The notes under the pieces are model-generated. The model had not been told where the DNA came from. It did no database searches and saw nothing but the letters and a program-made list of their open reading frames with translations. DNA of 64,000 nucleotides from Cryptomeria japonica (Eukaryota > Streptophyta > Pinopsida > Cupressales > Cupressaceae). A program made the position numbers and the translations under genes. Numbering within the stretch: the first letter of the stretch is position 1; each line of letters opens with the position of its first letter. This document shows positions 1 through 9,300 of this stretch, piece by piece. The DNA is taken from contig NC_081405.1 in the NCBI RefSeq assembly GCF_030272615.1, positions 572,073,752-572,137,751 on the forward strand, written 5' to 3'.

Positions 1-193
1 TGTGATTCCAGCATAATCACATCAACCAACGGAGCTTATCAACACGTAGTGACCCTACATTCATGAACCTTGGAATCTTCTCAAGTGATCCTTAAGCTAT
101 TCTTCATTATTTGAGAGATTTTGTTCAAGAGAGGATAAGATACTCTTGAGTATTTTATTCTGTGTTCGCATGTGCGTAAAAAACACATCAACA
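1..193 (+). mobile_element. HL-family copy F, 3' terminal segment
   Basis: This is the terminal segment of an HL-family element that starts outside the window. It ends in AACACATCAACA at 193. Just upstream are the purine-rich stretch CAAGAGAGGATAAG and an inverted repeat (ATACTC, TT, GAGTAT). The same ending occurs at 9300, at 9779 and, reversed, at 2048, 22916 and 23470. Immediately after 193 the sequence changes to coding sequence of copy A, so F appears to be inserted in A. The expected 5-bp target duplication would be CAGTT (194-198), but the other side lies outside the window. Confidence 0.75.
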
Positions 194-2047
194 CAGTTGA
201 CAGTGCCGAAGAAGAATTATCTCTCTACTCACTCACAACATTTGCTCCTAGGGATAACTTTGATCCTCGTGATAATATAAGGGGAGTTGCTGGGAAGAAA
301 TACAAGCATATATGGCAGTTGGAGGGCTTTTGGATGAATGCTCAAAATGATTTTGAAGTGAAAAGGATGCATTCTAGGCTACCTCTTGACTTCATTCGGA
401 AGTTCAATGTCCTTAGTGTGGCTGATCAAGCGCAAGATAGCGGCAAGTGTCTCCAACCCACTTACGAAAAGGAAGACAAGGAAATAAAGATCAATTGGGT
501 TGAGTTGGAAGTCACAGATTTGAAAGACTTAATGAAGCAAGTCTTGACTTATACACGCAAATGGGTGGATGTCTAGCATCAGAAGTTGAAAGAACAAAAT
601 GTGCCATTGACATTTGACTTAGAAACAAAAGTGGATGATGAAGAAGATGCAAGCGCAAGTGGAAGTGGAGGCGCTTCTCAATCAACCCACTCAAAAGGTT
701 CCAAAAGAAAGGAAGATCACGAAGAAAGGGAATCATCAAGAAAAAGGCATAAGTTAAATTCCGGTCATCCCTCTAGTACTTCTTCCAGGCATGAAGAGGA
801 AATGAATCCAAATGAAGGCCATGAGAACCAAGGACTTGTTAAGGGTTTGAGTCATGAGGTGAATGAATACATGGAATCCACAGTTCAAAAAGACAAAAGT
901 GAAAGGCGAGATAATGGAAAGCTATCACAAGATCAAGAAGATCCCGCTCCTCACATTCAAGTAAGTGATGAAGATGAAGGAGAAGATAACGATGAGACAA
1001 CTTCCCCTCCTAGAGATGAGTAGTTACCTGAGGAAACACAAGTGGGAGAAGGAAGATCATCTATCCTTGTATGGCTTATAGAGAGGCTTGCCAGAGAGGT
1101 GATAGCAGTGGATGAAGAACCAGTAGGTGACTTGGATAGTCTCCTAGGTTGGACTCAAGGAATCACTGAGAAGAAGAAAGCAACAAAGATGCCCAAAGTG
1201 ATAAGGGATGGTACAAGTTCTCGAATGATACAAATCGCCACTCCAATGGTTGATAAGTTTGAAGATGAGATCACAGTGGAAGAATGTGACATGGAAACTA
1301 TTGATTTAGGTATGCCTGCTACCGAGCAAGCCTTGGATGATATGAATGATCCAGTGAAGACAGTTCATGATATGCTTAGGATGGAAGTAGAGAAGAACAA
1401 GAAATTGGAGAGAGAGGTTAGTGCATGGGGAAACTACTCCCAACAATTCAAGGAACCATTGAGGCAACATGATCCATCAGTTACACCACCACCATTGCTT
1501 CCTCCAAAATCAATGGATCATGCGGAGAAGATAAGGAACTCAGCACAACTAATGGATGCATGGATAGACAAATCCTTCAAGATGGCGAACAGATTCATAA
1601 GAGACATGATGAAGACACTTGATAGAGTTATAAAGGTTCTTGGGAGAACTCAAGCTCTCATGGAAACATTTGATACGTTTGTCTACACTAAAGACATCAC
1701 TATCCCAGTCTTGCAAGAAATGAGGAAGACATCTAGGCAAGTTTTGGTGAAGGAAGGGATAATGAAGGATGGGCCATCATCGAGCTTTCTACATTGGGGA
1801 AGCTTGCTTCGCATGAGGAAGGTCATTTTTGAAGATATCAGTAATGGGCACAATCAAGTTGAAGAAACCATTCACCTCATTCATGATAAGATCGTGGAAG
1901 TATCACGAATCATTCTTGAGAAGAAGATAGATCCTAGAATGCACATAGACACCACTGAGTTGGAGGAAAGAGTAAAGGTCATCTTCCATGGAACAAATAG
2001 GTTGATCACAGAAAAATAGTTAGTTGATATACATGCACTCATGGTAC
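194..2047 (+). pseudogene. HL-family protein, central and C-terminal part (copy A, first segment)
   Basis: This is a protein of unknown function encoded by HL copy A. The frame runs unbroken by frameshifts from about 196 to 2047 and continues at 8045 after copy B is removed. The only interruptions are three TAG codons, at 574-576, 1021-1023 and 2017-2019. Order of regions: a helical segment matching copy C at about 28.0-27.5 kb; an acidic, Ser/Lys-rich linker with basic clusters (KGSKRK, SSRKRHKL) that could be a nuclear localisation signal; then about 300 residues of charged helical, probably coiled-coil sequence. Shared landmarks with copy C include the match of ATPMVDK to AIPMVDK followed by a T/I-DLG motif. 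The N-terminal domain seen in B and C is missing because copy F is inserted at 193. I see no reverse transcriptase, integrase or zinc-knuckle motif. A gag-like or DNA-binding role is only a guess. Confidence 0.7.
2043..2047. repeat. Target-site duplication GGTAC, left copy (copy B in copy A)
   Basis: GGTAC lies directly before the TGTTGACGTG end of copy B and again at 8040-8044 directly after its CACAACA end. Removing B with one copy of GGTAC restores the alignment and frame of A against the equivalent part of B without indels. Confidence 0.9.
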
Positions 2048-2892
2048 TGTTGACGTGTATTTTGTACACAATCATACACAGAATAAAATACCCAAAGGCA
2101 TCTTATCCTCTCTTGAATAAAGTCGCTAACTGCTGAAGATATCGCAAGAAGGATCAGTTAGGATGACTCCAATGTTCTTTTTAGTAGGGTCTCTACGTGT
2201 GGATAAGCACCAGTGGTCGTTGTGATTGCTGTGTCATCAAGGGGCCTTACGTTGCCGAAGATTTTTCCTAAACTAAACAAACTTTAAAAAAAAATGCCAA
2301 AAGAGTAGGGTTTGCGAGAGGTCTAATCTAATCTAACCCTAAGAATGACTTAATGTGGACAAGGCTTGGTGAGATTCTACCAACTTCAATATTGCCATAA
2401 ATTAACAACTCAATTGAAATTGATGCGATCTTCTAAGGTAATAAATGATTTTTCAATACATCAAAGATCAAGGACACTACCACGAAGGTACATATCCAAG
2501 ATACAACAACGATTGAAGGTTTAAGCGATTCAAGTATCTCCAGTCGACCACGCAAGGCGTTCCTACAATCAGCAAGAAGCTAGTGGTTTGGAAAGCGAAT
2601 CCTACCAAAGATCAAGTCCAACACTTTGTCCTTCGAATTAACACACTACTTTGATTGAGAATGATTCAAGAAAAATGAACAACCATGAAGATAACCAAGA
2701 GAATTGCAACAAAACACCATAACTTCAATATTTCATTGATCTCAAAGCCATCATGTACAACAATTGTTTGAAATTCCTCCCTCAAAGCTCAATCTTGCTA
2801 CAAAAACAACTTGCTTCTAATCTCTCTAATTTCTCCTTAATCTCTAATTTTTCTAGTTCTAGTTCTAATTTCAAAATGAAAAGAAATGAGGG

Positions 2893-2981
2893 TATATATA
2901 GCATCCTCAATTACAATGAACGGTCCAGATCGAAAGAAGATCAATGGCCAAGATTATGACACCTAAACCCTAATTAGGGTT
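2893..2981 (-). promoter_or_regulatory. Promoter-like block of copy B: telo-box palindrome and TATA
   Basis: On the minus strand the 16-bp perfect palindrome AACCCTAATTAGGGTT (2966-2981), two back-to-back plant telo-boxes, is followed about 64 bp later by TATATATACC (2893-2902). The same order, with ATCTTGGCC between, is found in copies A and C. It lies downstream of the protein frame, where an LTR U3 promoter would lie relative to R and U5. Confidence 0.6.
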
Positions 2982-3093
2982 TTATTACAAAAGTCCCCCT
3001 TTTATTGCACAACATTAAATGCATAGCCAATTATTAAATTTGGCACGAAAATCTAGGAGACATAGACCAATGACAATTAAGGTGCCATGCCAT

Positions 3094-4947
3094 CTATAAT
3101 AACCTCTCATCTAGAATCTTATTCCCTTTCCAATGCTCCTTTTTAGCATATGCAATGAATCTAGACACGATTCCTTTGATCTCAGCAATGGGAATCTCGA
3201 GAAGATTCTTCATTCTTTCTTCCAAGTGGATGACCTGATCAAATGCCTGGAGAAGAGCAGTGTCCCAACCAGGTTCAAGTTCCTTAGTCTTCTCAATCAG
3301 GAGCATGGTAGCAAACATCCGGTCCCGTTGCTCATCTGTGATAACATTAGCATCCTTGCAAAATATGACTTTGACTTTATCCTCCAATTCCTACAAATCC
3401 ACATCTGTCTCAACTTCGATCCTCCTGCCAAGAATGGTACGCAGTACCTCAAATACTCTGTCCTGGATCGGGTGGATAACCTCCTCAACATGATTGCACC
3501 TAGTACTGATGTCCTCGAAGAGAACTTCCTTCATCTGGAGTAAAGTTGACCACTGAAGCAAACTATGAGGTCCTCCATCCATTATCTTTTCCTGTGCTAG
3601 GACCTTCCTTGATGTTTGTCTGATTACTTGCAAGACATGAATGATAACATCTTTAGTATGAGCAAAAGCGGCTATCGTTATCATCAAGTTGTGGATAATC
3701 TCAAGAACCTGAATAGCTCGGTGAATGGTCTACATCATCCTTGTTGCAAATTCCATGGCTAGAGCATTAGGACATACCTCAACTGAATTTCCTAATATGA
3801 TAGGTACAGGAACTCCATTTCCATGTCTGTGTCTGAATGCCTTCGCATAAGCTGCCAACTGTCTAGTTACTTCAAGTAACACTATTCTGTCTGTCGGATA
3901 TCTCGGCAACATGTATGGAGGTGAAGGACATCCATGAACTCTAATATAAGTAAATTTCGGAAATTGGATAAACCAAGCACCGTACCTCTTTACTAGCTCT
4001 TGTGCATCCTGTGATAGCCTATTGTGAATCCTGCTTTGCAACGTCCTGGTGATGTTCATCGTGAAGGTATCATTAACTAACTTGTAGTTACTTCCTGGTG
4101 GATGATGCAAGTGGACATAGGAATCACAAACTCTGACCTCACCGGGTCCTCTTCCAATCACTCCTCTGTGAGGTAGTCCTGCATATTCAAAGCTCCTAAT
4201 TAAGGCATATATGACGTATGAACTCATGTGGAAAGACTTGGTAGCCTTCAGTCTCCTTAACTGTACGTCCAAGCAATGGCTAATCATTCTAGCCCAATGA
4301 ATTGTTCCTTTTCCGTGAACTATCACTTGGATGAAGTAGAACATCCACTTCTCGAAATAGAAGGCTTGAGGGGCTCTTGTGACTCGGTTGAGCATTGTTA
4401 TCAAATCTCTGTACTCCTCCTGGAAATCGATCCTATGTGGTGTGTTCGGGATCTTGCTCAGGCGAGGACGACTCTTAAGTAACCAATTCTTGTTGATGAT
4501 GCTTAGGCAAGCATCTGGATCATCTTCGTACATGGACTTGGCTCCTTCTAAGCTTTTATAAATCATATCTTTATGTTCTGGTAAGTGAAAAGCTTCACTT
4601 ATAGCCTCCTCTGAAAGATAAGCAAAAGTATCTCCTTCCTTGGACACGATCGTTTTGGACTGAGGATCATAATGGCGAGCACACTCGATCATCAACTCAT
4701 GGCACTGGACTGCTGGAGGGAAGCCGGCCGCCTTAATGATGCCACTTTCGATTATCCTCCTGGCGACAGGCGATGGCTTGCCAATGTAAGGGACCTCTCG
4801 AAACTTCTTCGTACTGAAGTTGCCCAAGTTGGTATCTCCAATGTTGCTCCACTTAGACACGATCTTGGTCTCCAGTTCTTCGGTCTTTTGATCTTCCTTC
4901 ATAAGAGCTGGACGACTGGTGGATGCTCCCGCCTTCGGGGTCGCCAT
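3094..4947 (-). pseudogene. HL-family protein, internally deleted (copy B)
   Basis: This protein of unknown function is one continuous frame of about 617 codons, broken only by two TAG codons (3730-3732 and 3391-3393). I start it at 4947 (MATPKAGAST) rather than the upstream ATG at 4971 because the alignment with copy C begins near there. Residues 1 to about 405 form an apparently globular domain with the shared landmarks AVQC-ELM-ECARHYDP, LSEEAI and WMFY-I. This resembles the layout of plant transposon-associated or plant-mobile-type domains, but I cannot confirm membership. It then joins directly to the C-terminal helical region. The stretch that follows VEACPTA in copy C and the acidic linker seen in A are absent, so B has lost several hundred central codons without losing frame. 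The C-terminal part, ending GNKILDERLL, matches A at 8045-8250. Confidence 0.75.
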
Positions 4948-4971
4948 TGTAACACCTACACAACATTTCAC

Positions 4972-5824
4972 AATAAGTAACTAGATTTTGCAAGGTATAA
5001 CTATAGATTAGAGATTAAATTTAGGAAACTTCATGATAAGTCTTTGAGTTATCATTTCCTAAATATGATCGAGCTACTGAAATTCAAAATTTCAAAATTC
5101 AAAATTTAAGGCTATGACGATCAAAATTCAAAACTAAGGCAAGGGATCACATCGCCATACCTTACTTGAGAGCTAACTCTAAAATGCAAAATTAAGAAAT
5201 TCACCTAGGCAAAAATCGGAGTTTGGAAGATTTCAACGTGATTCCCTTCAAACGAACGTCCTCCTTGGCAACTTCGCCACCTTTGGGGTCTTCGATGTCT
5301 TGATGGCAAGTTCGCTCAACTCCAACCAAACTTCGCACTCCTTTTGATGATGTTCGCACCTTGTATCCTTGATGAAATTCGCACTCCTCTCTAATGATAA
5401 TTTCGCACTTCCTTGTCTTTTCCAAATCGCATGCAAATGAAGGTTGAATGATGATTTGAAAATGAAATAATTTACCTCCCCTTTATAGGCGCTCACCCTC
5501 TCATTCACCTCTAGGCCGACTTGGTAAAATAAGGTAATTAAAAACAAATTTTAAATAAAATTAAGGGCCGACTTTATAAAATATAAGATTTGAAATTTAA
5601 GCGCTCACCCCACTTTTTATTTAAAATAATAATTAATTCATTTAATGCCTTCGTTTTTAATTAATTCGATTTTTTAAAGGCAAAAAATAATTAATTAAAT
5701 GTCCATGCGCAAATTTTACATGCTAACTTTAATTGAATATTCAAATTTTATTGATTTTAGCATTTAATAAAATTCAAAAATGTTATTAGCGCCAAAATTT
5801 GGGAGATGAAAAATACAAACCATA
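4972..5824 (-). other. Copy B leader, region between start codon and hairpin array
   Basis: This is non-coding leader sequence on the sense strand of copy B. It is AT-rich between about 5540 and 5780. Around 5260-5420 the + strand repeats short TTCGCAC/TTCGCC words. No convincing ORF or known motif is seen; the short ORFs here look accidental. Confidence 0.5.
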
Positions 5825-7582
5825 TCGCTCTGGTCCCTAGGAGAGGGACAGGAGCGAATTAGCATTTTAGCCTTGATTCTCTCGCCTTTTACGTTCAAAA
5901 CAACCTTCTCCACGTGGAAACTGGCATCTTCGTTGGGTACCTCGAGCTTGATTGACTCAACTTTGTGGATAAATGCCTCTTAAGGTCAATATCGCCCTGG
6001 TCCCTGGGTGAGGGATAGGAGCGAACTTTGTGTTTCTCCTTGATCCTTGTTTCTTCGATCACCAATCTTCATCACGAGGCAAGTAACAACGTTATCCCTT
6101 CATAGCACGCATAATTTACTTGTCTTTTACAAGGCACATTTGATGTTTGAATGATTTTCACCCTGGTCCCTTGGTGAGGGACAGGAGCGATCCTTGTGTT
6201 CTAGCCAAAACTCGTCATCTCTTAACCTTAACTTCTCGTTCATGACCTTTCAAATGACATATTCGATCTTGTGTACCCTTGCTTGACATGATCTTTTGGG
6301 ACGAATGATAGATTTAGTGAATATCGCCCTGGTCCTTGACTGAAGGACAAGAGCGATATTGTCTCCTTGCTCAAGTTGATCACTTTTTGACGTTTGATTT
6401 CTCGCATATCACCTTCCCAAGAACACTTTTGCCCTTGTGCAACCTTGTACGTCCTTGCCTTGACGTGATTTTTGAAAGAACTGGCTAGTGTAGTGAATAT
6501 CGCCCTGGTCCTTGCCTGAAGGACAGGAGCGATTTTTGATGTCTTGGGCTCATCCTTGTTCCTATCAACTCTTAATTGCCTTCACAATGTAAAACAATGT
6601 CCTTTGATCCTTTGTGAACGTATGAAATGAGATTGACATTCAAAACTTAAGCACACCTAGAGATTTCGCCCTGGTCCCTGACTGAGGGACAGGAGCGAAC
6701 TTGGGCATATAGTGCAAATCCTTCATCTTTGGCGATCTTTGTAACTTCATTCTTTGTCGAGGCGTTCCAGACATCATTGCTTCCTTGTACCCTGACTTGG
6801 AGTGATTTAAAACTTGGAGGAAAAGCCACATAACTAATATTTCGCCCTGGTCCCTGGCTGAGGGACAGGAGCGAACTTACACTTGTAGGCTCAATCGTGC
6901 TTTGCTAACTTCCAAATTTATCTTCAATGGGCTCGTTATGTTCTCTTTCATTCACCTTTGACATGGAATTCGTCTCAACTTGGCGAGAAATTTGTCTAAG
7001 GAAGAAATCGCTCTAGTCCCTGACTGAGGGACAGGAGCGCCTAGGCAAATATGGGCCTCGCTTCGGTGTTTTACAATCTTCAAATTATCTTCAATGGGTT
7101 CATTACACCCTCTTTACTTGCTTCAAACTTAATCTTCATTTGATCTTCGCCCAAATTTTGCCCTATAAAGAAATTCGCTCTGGTCCCTGGGAGAGGGACG
7201 GGAGCTAACATCAAATTTCGCCCTGGTCCCTGGCAGAGGGACAGGAGCGATTTTGCTTCTAAGTCTAATTTTCCTTATGATGACATTTCCAAGTTATATT
7301 CAACTGACAGGATGTACCTCCTTGGTTCTCCTCAAATCGCGAAATTGTTGAAATCTTGCAAGGACAAGGCAATGTTGGATTTTAAGCTCCGGTCCTTCAG
7401 TGAGGGACAGGAGCGATTTTTGCTCCTGGCACATTTCCATGTTCGCGAAATTCTTCAAATTATATTCAACGGAAAGAACATGCCTCCCTTTATCTCTTCC
7501 AATCCGAAAATCATCTTGATCCTGCAAGGACAATAAAATTTTGAGAAACAAGCTCCGGTCCTTCAGTGAGGGATAGGAGCGA
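5825..7582 (-). repeat. Array of 12 hairpins, 33 nt each, with 166-bp spacing, in copy B leader
   Basis: Hairpins occur at 5825, 5992, 6158, 6324, 6500, 6666, 6842, 7008, 7175, 7218, 7384 and 7550 (each about 33 nt). Typical + strand arms are TCGCYC, 2-nt bulge, GTCCCT, 5-nt loop, AGGGAC, 2-nt bulge, GAGCGA, forming two 6-bp stems around a 2x2 internal loop. Start-to-start distances are 167, 166, 166, 176, 166, 176, 166, 167, 43, 166 and 166. The roughly 133 bp between hairpins have diverged strongly, while the hairpins remain nearly identical. Copies at 6324 and 6500 change both sides of the inner stem together (GTCCTT with AAGGAC). Several copies have a C-A pair on the + strand that becomes U-G on the sense (minus) strand, but copies 5992, 7384 and 7550 show the reverse, so the strand evidence is mixed. 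Confidence 0.9.
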
Positions 7583-8039
7583 TTTTGCTTCCACAGGCCA
7601 AAATATCATGATTTTAAGGGTTTAATCACTTGACAAGGTACAATTAAGCCATTTCCAATACTTGGGATCAATTATTAAAATTTTCAAAATTTGGTCAAAA
7701 TCATTCAATCAGACAAAATTCCATGATCCATCATTTAACACTTAGGCAAAAATTGGACTTTGCATTCAAAATTCCGACTGAAACTAGATAGATTCACTTG
7801 ACCACCTGACGAATTCACCCTATTCAAAATTGCATCCTACGGGAGGAAGCTCAATAGCTCTCAAGATTAACTGGACCCTGGCCTGAAAACACTAAAATGG
7901 GAACCCTAAGGCCTGACCCTAATCCAGACACCCGACACACTAAACCAAAACCCTAAAAAGCAGAGAGAAAGGCGAGCAAAAACGAGCAAAAAGAGGGGGT
8001 CCCCATTTTAATGGGGCGATGTGTGAAATGGTCACAACA
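7583..8039 (-). other. Copy B 5' end, before the hairpin array
   Basis: In the sense direction this starts TGTTGTGACC, passes a GGGG/CCCC palindromic patch and CT-rich sequence, then TTTAGGGTTTTGG. It looks like a plant transcript 5' leader. No TATA-like box is seen here, and there is no similarity to the terminal module at 2048-3090. Confidence 0.5.
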
Positions 8040-8250
8040 GGTACTTGTTAGCAAAACAAGAGATCTTGAGCCTGGATGGGATACTACCATCGTTATTGCT
8101 TTTGAAGAAGTCATCCATCTAGAAGAGCAATTGATGAACTTGCCAATAGCTCCGACAACTGAGATTGAATGTATGAGGACTAGGTTCATTGAATATGCCA
8201 AAAAAGGAAAAGAAAAAGGGAACAAAATTCTAGATGACAGCTTGATGTGA
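8040..8250 (+). pseudogene. HL-family protein, C-terminal end (copy A, second segment)
   Basis: This is the last part of the copy A protein, separated from 194-2047 by copy B. The frame continues in register after one GGTAC is removed and ends at the TGA at 8248-8250 after GNKILDDSLM. It is closely related to the end of the B protein: both carry LEPGWDT, then VIHLEE, then YAKK and GNKILD. The region is charged and helical. Its function is unknown. Confidence 0.75.
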
Positions 8251-9300
8251 TCCTATGTGGCAATTCATTTTCTTATTGGAGGATGTATTCTCGTTATTTG
8301 CGCCAATTGATGTCACTTCCCCATTGGCTGATATTTTGATGATGTTTATCTAAATAGGTTTTGAGTGAATCAAACCCTAATTAGGGTTTAGGTGGCGAAA
8401 TCTTGGCCCTTGATCTGCATTCAATCTTGGCCATTTGTTGTATTTGGGGAGTGCTATAAACCCCACTCATTTCATTTGTACTCATTAGAGAGATATTAGA
8501 GATATAGAGAGTAATAGATGATAACAGGACTTGAAGAATTGTTGCTATTTTGCTATTGGGTTAATAAAGACATTGAATTTGTTGTGTTTCTATTCAATCC
8601 TTGAAGCTTTTGCATGGTTATTCATCTTCTCAAATCAAGCTTTGGAATTAGTTTAAGTATTTAAGTTGAATGGTAGTATGTTGTGTCGATTCATGGTGAA
8701 ATTCCTAATCCATACCACTAGTAGTTTGTTGATTGCAAATTCGCCTTGTGCGGTCAACTGGAATCCCTGAAAGCACTTTAATTCAATTGTTACTCAATCA
8801 TTGATATGCATTTGATTTATGGTGTCTATGTTTGATAATAATCTGAAAATTATCTAATACCCTTAGAAGATCGCATTAGCCTTTGTGGAGTTGTTCTTGC
8901 ATGTCTAAGCAAAGACTAATTGAGTTTCATCAAAGTCATCCTTCATTCTTGCATTCTTAGGCATAGCTTAGTTTCTCTCAACCCTCATCTTTTGCATTTT
9001 TTTATCCAACCATTAGAAGTAGAAGTAGTAAATAGGAAAGAGCTTCATTGCATATCATCCACAAAGCATTCCTTGAAGTCAAGATATCCATCTCTTAAGA
9101 AGCATATATGTAAGGCCCCTTGGATTAACAACAATCACAACGATCAACTGTGCTTATCCACACGCCATGACCTGACATTAGGAACCTTGGAGTCTTCCAA
9201 TTGATCACATAGTTTAGCATTTGGGAAGATTTTGCTCAAGAGAGGATAAGATACCTTGGTATTTTATTCTGTTTGATTGTGCATAAAAAACACATCAACA
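8251..9300 (+). mobile_element. HL-family copy A, terminal module
   Basis: This is about 1 kb of non-coding sequence from the stop codon to the AACACATCAACA end at 9300. It contains a promoter-like block (8373-8461), then AT-rich sequence with AATAAAG near 8566, a purine-rich CAAGAGAGGATAAG stretch near 9237, and a subterminal hairpin ATACC-TT-GGTAT. It aligns along its length with 3090-2048 reversed (copy B) and with 9301-9779 (copy E). The short ORF at 8920-9204 appears accidental. Confidence 0.75.
8373..8461 (+). promoter_or_regulatory. Promoter-like block of copy A: telo-box palindrome and TATA
   Basis: AACCCTAATTAGGGTT at 8373-8388 is followed by ATCTTGGCC and then TATAAAC near 8455-8461. 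The layout and spacing match those in copies B and C, which supports a conserved promoter rather than a chance TATA. Confidence 0.6.

Larger units (their letters stand above)
2048..8039 (-). mobile_element. HL-family copy B, complete 5,992-bp element without direct terminal repeats
   Basis: In the minus-strand sense the element begins TGTTGTGACC at 8039 and ends CACGTCAACA at 2048, flanked by GGTAC on both sides. Order in that sense: a pyrimidine-rich 5' start, a leader of about 3 kb with a 12-copy hairpin array (7582-5825), a protein frame (4947-3094), a telo-box palindrome and TATA-like box (2981-2893), then about 850 bp to the terminus. The last 1 kb matches the ends of copies A, E and F. 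The first 1 kb shows no match to the last 1 kb, so there are no conventional LTRs. TG/CA ends and a 5-bp duplication point to a retroviral-type integrase. It is either a very long solo LTR carrying a gene or a non-autonomous element with unequal ends. Confidence 0.85.

Noticed and set aside
3008-3014. A 5' LTR start for copy B's 3' LTR at TGTTGTGCAATAAAAG (minus strand)
   Set aside because: Only the first seven bases match the B start TGTTGTGACC. Similarity does not continue, and copy C lacks it.
5825-7582. CRISPR-like array in the copy B leader
   Set aside because: The spacing of 166 bp, diverged spacers and plant retroelement context do not fit CRISPR. It is a hairpin array in a mobile element.
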